From: Cylindrodendrum hubeiense
Taxonomy: Eukaryota; Ascomycota; Sordariomycetes; Hypocreales; Nectriaceae
Direction of reading: 5' to 3'
DNA length: 64,000 nucleotides
Assembly (NCBI GenBank): GCA_014621425.1
Contig: JAANBB010000080.1
Span: forward strand, 59,331 to 123,330
Below, piece after piece: positions 58,607-64,000 of the stretch. A model generated the notes under the pieces. The model searched no databases and had not been told where the DNA came from. It saw only the letters and a program-made list of their open reading frames with translations. Position 1 is the stretch's first letter. Every line of letters starts with the position of its first letter. The position numbers were made by a program, and so were the translations under genes.

Positions 58607-60028
58607 ATGAACTGCAGCGAGCTCCAGGAACACGCCAAGCCCGTGTGCTACGTCGTCAAGAAGCCCCGAGCTCTGCAATGGTTCTACAAGGACCAGCTCC
58701 AGAAGGAGAGCGACGATGAGCGCCAGGCCGGCCGTTTCGAGCTGTTCCTCGACCTTCTTTGTGAGTTTGCGCCCCTCCCGATCTCTTGAGCCCAGCTCGA
58801 GACGGGCCAATTGCCCAGAATCGCAACTAATCCCCCGTCCACAGACGTCGCCATTGTCGCCAACTTCAGCGATGAACTTGCCGAACACCCCGATGGCGAT
58901 CACCTCGTCAAATACCTGCTCATTTTCGCGCCGGCGTGGCACATCTGGGCCGACCTGCGCGAGATCATGAACTCGTACTATACCGACGACCTGCTCCAGC
59001 GCCTCGTCATTCTCTGGGTCATGGCCCTCCTGGTGCTGTACGCCAATAACGCCAATGCAGCCGACGAAGATATCGAGGCCCTCCGCACCGCCGCTGGCGC
59101 GTACGTCGTCGCCAGATTCACCACCATGTGCACCTTCATTGTCACATCCATTACCGCGTATCAGCACCGCACCCAGGCTCGCCTTATGGCTTGCTTCATG
59201 TTCGTCGGGCTGCTGATCACCATCCCTCTGTTCTTCGAGACCGTCAGTCTCCGGGCCAAGATCGCGGTTGTCGCCATCGCCATCATTTACCAGGAAATCA
59301 CATGGGCCCTGACGCTCAGCCCGTGGATTAAGCAAAAGCTTAAGCTCACCTATAGCACGGCCGTTGATATCGCGCACGAAGTCGACCGTATGGCTGCTTT
59401 CTTCATTATCATCTTGGGCGAGTTTGTGTACAGCATCATCGTCGGCAAGAAGACGGGCATCGGCCTGACGGCAGGCTATGTCAAGGCGGTCTGTACCCTC
59501 GTCATCGCCTTCAGTCTCAATTGGATCTATGCCAGTGGTGATGGCAGCATCCAGGCCACACACCCTATTCGACGATCCGCGTGGACCGCGTTTGGCTTCT
59601 TCTTGCTGCATCTGCCTCTTTCCGCCTCTTTCCTAATCGGCGGTCACATTGCAGCGGTGGCTGCGGGAGAGGAGCATCTTGAAGAGGGCCAGCGGTGGCT
59701 TCTTGGCGGAGGCCTGGGAGTTGGCATGTTCTGCTTGTGGATATATGGCATGCTGTACCGTGTCGAGGGCGAGAACGGCTTAGTCCTGCCCCAGATCCCC
59801 AGGATCGCGATGCGGCTGGTCATTGCCATCATCCTCATCGCCCTTCCCCAAACGCATGACCATCTCAACGCAGAACAGCTCATGCTTGTCATCATGGGTC
59901 TATTTGCCTTCCTGTTGATTTGGGAGACGGTGGGTGGATTAGACAAGAGCTCGACGGTTTTTGAGCCTTGGACCAACCGACACCCTCCAGCTGAGAGCGA
60001 CACGGAGGCCCCACTGCAGCACGAATAA
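58607..60028 (+). CDS. Low-temperature-requirement A (LtrA) family multi-pass membrane protein
   Basis: The predicted protein has 445 residues from two exons, 58607-58760 and 58845-60028 (1338 nt in frame). The soluble N-terminus (MNCSELQEHAKPVCYVV to RFELFLDLLYVAIVANFSDEL) leads into the LtrA signature FELFLDLLYV. About ten hydrophobic segments follow, for example LVILWVMALLVLYA, ACFMFVGLLITIPLFF, AAFFIIILGEFVYSIIV, AFGFFLLHLPLSASFLI and LMLVIMGLFAFLLIW. The HEVDRMAAFFIIILGE motif is typical. The family is found in bacteria and fungi with no settled biochemical role; cold or membrane functions are the origin of the name. The start is chosen as the ATG before the conserved N-terminal segment; an upstream in-frame extension exists but is C/T-rich leader. 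Confidence 0.9.
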
Positions 60029-61783
60029 GGCGAGGGCCCAAAGTGCGCCTGAGCAAGGTCATCCGGAGCTGTAAGAGCTAGGGAGAGCTAAGCGTGGGAG
60101 CGGAAATGTCAGGTTGCTAGACGAATACCCTTTGCATTTTAAGTCGGGAAAATTGGATAATGAGTGTACGGGTACGCTGAGACGGCGAGGATTGATACCG
60201 CCGATCTCGCTGCCGTAATTAGTTACTAGCTAGAGACGTTAATATGAGGAAGATGTTGGGACCGAGTTGTCCGTGCCAAGATTGATCAAACACCTTGCCA
60301 AGCTGAAGTGACGCATGTGATCCAATAGCGCCCGAGCTACTTTTGAGAGGAAGAACCACAAGTGCATCATGCTGGACTTCTTCCAACTTCTAGCGTGAAC
60401 CAACGACTTGCTGTGCCGTTTGTAGCACAGTCATGAGGTGCACCGCCACGATGGAGGTGAAGGCAGCACCGAGAGTGAGGAAATGGAATCAACTCGATTA
60501 CAAAGGCTGGTGCGGGAAGTGGAAGTCCACTTGAGTCCCGGGTTACATCCCGCCACAGTCCGTCACAGTGCATGGGACACTTTTTGTTCCATCTCTCAGA
60601 AGCAACTCCCTGTAATGCCCTTGTAGCTCAGTTGATCTGAGTAAATTGTAGGCCTCCTATGCGCTAGCTTTTAGGGGTTGCCTCGCTACCAACGATTCTA
60701 GCCTGTTGTTGCCGGCTTTAGATAATACAGTGCATGGTATTCCGATAGGACTGGGGTGGTCACGAACTTCCTGCGCCAGCCTTCGACACATCCGGGTTAC
60801 CGCCTCGGTTGCACTCGCGTCCAGTGTGGCGCATGAAGCCCCAGCAATCCCAGGAGAGTCATTCGGGTTCGGCGCGGCTCTGCCGGCTTCCGTGTGGCGA
60901 TCGCGAATGACGAGGGATTCCTGAGACAGAGTGTGAGGCAGCCAACTGATCAAATCCCTCTCCCAAGCAGCTATCGCACCATGACAGTTGCAAGGGGCTC
61001 GTTTCGGGGCATGCATCAGGCAATGAAGCGGTGGCCGAGCAAGGCCTGAGTTCTTCCGGATCGCGGGGTCGAGCAGACCCCAGTGGCTTCCAGGTCCCTC
61101 AGGGCCCGCAGCGAGGTGCAGGCTCCTGCAAATAGGGTTGAATGGGTACATGCGAGAACGAGCTTGGCATTTCCAAACCCAAGCGCATGGGTGGCTTCAA
61201 GTCCGAGGTCACCGCAATAAGGGTTCGCCATCAATCGACAGGGAGCAATGGATGAGCTTGGCATCGAGCGAGGAGGGGCAAAGTGGGCTACGTATGGGGC
61301 TGTGCTACTGCGTGCCACTGACGCCGTCCCAGGCTGTCAGTGGTGGTTTGGGGGAGGGGCAGCCGAACGTCCCTCCCCCCCATCGGAGGGGCCTCCTTCC
61401 CGGAGCGCCGTTCCCGGTGGGTGTGCGGCAGGTGCGACCGTGTGTGCGCAATGAATGGGCGAGGCAGCTGCAATGGCAAGCTGTGGCAAGTGGTCCGGTG
61501 GCAGGCCGCCAAGGGACACTGCCCGACTGACGACGCTTCCCCCCCAAAGGCATTAATAAATACTTAGTCCGCGGGACCAGCGGCATCCACCTCTACCTCT
61601 GCCTGTCTCTCCCCATTCTCCACGTCCCCCTCTTTCATCTCAACAACCTTAAGCCGTCTCGCCTCAATCGCAGACGCCTTTCTCCTCCTTGCATCTTTCG
61701 CTGCGACATCTCGACTCGCCGCGCCTGTATCGACATCTATCCGTCACATACCGGAGCTTCCATCTGCTATCGACCCCTCATCG
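60029..61783. other. Intergenic, 1.75 kb, GC-rich
   Basis: Several frames are open on both strands at 60650-61530 because the DNA is GC-rich, but none shows a domain. 61560-61780 is the C/T-rich leader of the WW-domain gene. Confidence 0.45.
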
Positions 61784-62864
61784 ATGGACGACTTTGCTCC
61801 CCCAAGCGGGCCCCCGCCTCCCAAGGCCCCCGTGGTTCCTGAGGGATGGATTGCGCGATGGAATGACCAGTACAAGGAATGGTCAGTTTTGCCTTGATCC
61901 CTTCCCCTCATTCACCCAGTTTCGCCCCGCGCCTGCTTGCGCGCTTCATATCGCATCGCATCGCTAACTTGACCTTGTCCCTCTAGGTTCTACGTCAACA
62001 TTCACACCAAACAATCCCAATGGGATAAGCCTACCGCTCCCGTTTACCCCGGTGGTAGCGGTGCCCCGGATGGCCCTCCTCCTGGATACGAACCCGGCGA
62101 TAGCCCTGCGCCGTCCGATGTCAAGAAGAACCCCTACGACGACCCGGCCAACAGATCCGCCGGCGGCCCCTCCGGCGAGGACGAGGATGCCAAACTTGCC
62201 GCCAGGCTCCAGGCCGAAGAAGACGCCCGAGCCCGAGCTGGTCCCGGTGGTCCCCAAGTCCCTGTCGGCTATGGGTCAAGTAGCCCTTCTCAGGGCTCAT
62301 ATCCCTCAGAGCTTCCTCCCAGAGATAGAGGCAAGAGTGGTGGCCTCTTTAGCAAACTGCTCGGTAAGGGCAAGCAGATGGCCTCGTCGCAGCAAGGCGG
62401 CTCGCATGGTGGCGGCTACGGTGGCTATCAACAGCAACACCAGCAACAATACTATCCACAGCAGCAAGGCTATGGACACGGGCCCCCCATGGGCGGCTAC
62501 GGTGGCCAGCCTCAGTATGGTCAGCAGCAATACGGCCAACCGCAATACGGTCAACAACAATACGGCCAGCAGCAATATGGCCAGCAGCAATATGGCGGCT
62601 ACGGCCAACAACAACAATACGGCAGGCCACAAAAGTCGGGCGGTGGCGGAATGGGCATGGCCGGAGGTGCCGCCCTTGGTCTGGGTGCCGGTGTCATTGG
62701 TGGCGTCCTGATTGCAGATGCCATGAACGACAATGATGAGCAGGAGGCGTACCAGGACGGATACGGTAAGTCGACATTCTCATGTCCAGATTTGTATGTG
62801 ACAGCTGCTAATATCTCTGTTAGATGATGGTGGTGGTGGTGACGATGGCGGCGGTGACTTCTAA
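61784..62864 (+). CDS. WWM1: WW-domain protein with Gln/Gly/Tyr-rich prion-like region, WWM1-like
   Basis: The predicted protein has 305 residues from three exons, 61784-61881, 61987-62765 and 62824-62864 (918 nt in frame). An N-terminal WW domain at about residues 15-45 reads VPEGWIARWNDQYKEWFYVN followed by QSQWDKP, with both tryptophans present. A proline/charged linker and KSGGLFSKLLGKGKQM follow. A Gln/Tyr/Gly-rich section has a repeating Q-Y-G-Q-x unit (about 62440-62625) like prion-like domains. A glycine-rich hydrophobic helix (GGAALGLGAGVIGGVLIADAM) and an acidic glycine tail close the protein. Yeast Wwm1, which has a WW domain and a similar Gly-rich end, binds the metacaspase Mca1, so a cytosolic stress or cell-death role is plausible by family only. 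Confidence 0.9.
62500..62625 (+). repeat. 15-nt coding repeat (Q-x-Q-Y-G units) in the WWM1-like gene
   Basis: About seven units of CAGCAGCAATACGGC-type sequence encode QPQYG, QQQYG, QPQYG, QQQYG, QQQYG and so on. It is a repetitive low-complexity segment, likely to be length-variable. Confidence 0.8.
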
Positions 62865-63292
62865 GCTCTCGATAGAGCTGCCGAGAGTTCGCGTTGTCAT
62901 TCACACCGTATATAATTAACGAGAGTGCTGGGTTTGGAAAGGATGGTTCTATTCTACAGTATGTTACGGCCGATAAGTAATGTACCGGCGGGATTTACTA
63001 GTTGTGGGGAGACTGCGCACGACGGGGGCAGGCATCGAAACCACTTAGATACAGTCCAATCACAATATCACTGCGAGATACGTAGACCCCATTGGACAAG
63101 TAACTCATTTGCTCTATCAAAGGAGTAGGGTCCATTTCAATATACTCCAATAAGGTGACTTGCGAAAGCCAACCCTGAAGCTCAATACCATCTATATAAC
63201 GACGTATTATCAAGCCCGCAGCCATATATATGCATGTACACCTCGCATCCCGCACATATTCGAGCGTTCATTATTTCCGATGAAACATCCCA
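62865..63292. other. Intergenic between convergent WWM1-like and EMC7-like genes
   Basis: Two 3' regions; nothing else recognised. Confidence 0.45.
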
Positions 63293-64000
63293 TCACCTCT
63301 TCACACCCTGACCCTTTCCAGTGCTGGGGCTTGCACTCCCACTCCCGCTGTCCTTCTTGCCCGACCCGGCCAGGTAAGAGGCCATGTCGAAGCCGCCAAG
63401 CGGGCTCTCGCTGGCGCCACCGCCTCCACCACTCAGGGCAGCCATCGGGCCCTTCTTCTGCTGGGCTTCGAACTCGGCGCGCATCTCGGGGTCCACTACT
63501 CATGGTTAGCTTGAATGAAACGGTAGATGAGGAAATAAGGAGAGCAGGCGTACTGTTGTCCATGAGGTAAGGCATGCCAATGAAGATACCCATACTGACG
63601 AGACCCATGAGAATCATGGGGTTCTTGAGGATGGTCAAGACGGAGACTGGCAGTTGTTAGTATCCTGTCCCAAGCAATGCAACCCGAGGGCTAGGGGAAA
63701 TCGCATCGCAACACCGTAATGGCAATGCGCATGTCCAGAGCCCCCATTCATTCCAACTTACAGGTCGGCCTCTCCATGAAGTAGCTCTTGCCTCCCAGCG
63801 CCCGAATCTCAACGCCCCTGCCCGCACTACCATCGCGCACCGGCACGGCCTCACCCTTGTTCCCCCAGTCGTTCCCGCGGAACGTCTCCCAGGCCTGGAT
63901 GGGCGCCTTGTCGTCGGCGGCGACGTCGATGCGCAGCGGGTGGTACGCGTCGGTCTGGCAGTGGACGTCGACGAGGTACGAGCCGGCGGTGACGTTGTGG
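63293..64000 (-). CDS. EMC7: ER membrane protein complex subunit 7 (EMC7), 5' end outside the window
   Basis: This is a partial gene: the coding sequence continues beyond base 64000. The exons seen are 64000-63762, 63646-63554 and 63497-63293. The visible beta-sandwich part reads HNVTAGSYLVDVHCQTDAYH and continues to GGKSYFMERPT. A single membrane helix follows (PMILMGLVSMGIFIGMPYL), and then a cytosolic tail with MDPEMRAEFEAQQKK and a Gly/Ser-rich end (ends GQGVKR). This is the EMC7/DUF2012 architecture, a subunit of the complex that inserts membrane proteins in the ER. The order of sandwich, helix and tail, and MDPEMRxEFE, are characteristic of the family. Confidence 0.92.

Noticed and set aside
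58469..59611. A 380-residue minus-strand frame
   Set aside because: It is the antisense shadow of the LtrA-family gene, whose membrane segments and motif are clear on the plus strand.
60617..60640. tRNA-like 5' half (TTGTAGCTCAGTTGATCTGAG)
   Set aside because: A D-arm-like stem can be drawn, but there is no anticodon stem, T-arm or matching acceptor 3' strand downstream.

Overview
The window looks like filamentous ascomycete genomic DNA, most likely Sordariomycetes and plausibly Hypocreales. Nearly every gene carries short introns (about 47-105 nt) with GTAAGT-like donors, leaders are pyrimidine-rich, and the gene families (fungal STAND/NLR proteins, Zn2Cys6 regulators, CE18-type Agd3 deacetylase, alpha-aminoadipate lysine biosynthesis) are fungal. 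The assignment rests on gene content only; no species marker was seen.

Layout. (1) 0-10.3 kb: a housekeeping LYS9-type saccharopine reductase with 13 exons and a 12-nt microexon, a small single-membrane-segment protein, a possible broken small gene and an SDR. (2) 10.4-16.9 kb: a CorA-like membrane protein and a large NLR (phosphorylase-like domain, NACHT, about 13-14 ankyrin repeats) with a one-base frame break. (3) 18.2-25.4 kb: a secreted Agd3-like polysaccharide deacetylase and a 1020-residue Zn2Cys6 regulator. (4) 27.9-51.2 kb: a dense block of oxidative catabolic genes. In order it holds BVMO-1(-), PRISE-type enone reductase(+), acyl-CoA dehydrogenase(+), aldehyde dehydrogenase(-), zinc alcohol dehydrogenase(+), acyl-CoA/4-coumarate-type ligase ending AKL(-), SDR ending SRL(+), BVMO-2(+), Zn2Cys6 regulator(-) and NmrA-like reductase(-). 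(5) 52.9-56.6 kb: a second NLR with a decaying ankyrin end and a small secreted histidine phosphatase. (6) 58.6-64 kb: conserved genes again (LtrA family, WWM1-like WW protein, EMC7, the last cut by the window end).

The catabolic block is the most interesting system. The enzymes fit a route in which a cyclic alcohol or enone is oxidised or reduced to a ketone, the ring or side chain is cleaved by Baeyer-Villiger oxygenation, the alcohol and aldehyde products are oxidised to an acid, the acid is CoA-activated, and the CoA ester is dehydrogenated and passed to beta-oxidation, partly in peroxisomes (two PTS1 C-termini). There is no PKS, NRPS, terpene cyclase or transporter in the block, so I read it as catabolic rather than biosynthetic. 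No lactone hydrolase is present. Three promoter regions serving five of these genes each hold a CGG-N-CCG palindrome, a candidate site for the cluster's own Zn2Cys6 regulator. Substrate and regulation are inference.

Two genes carry single-base frame breaks (NLR-1 and the aldehyde dehydrogenase, the latter in an 8-C run). They may be assembly errors or real lesions. There is also an NN ambiguity at 25847-25848.
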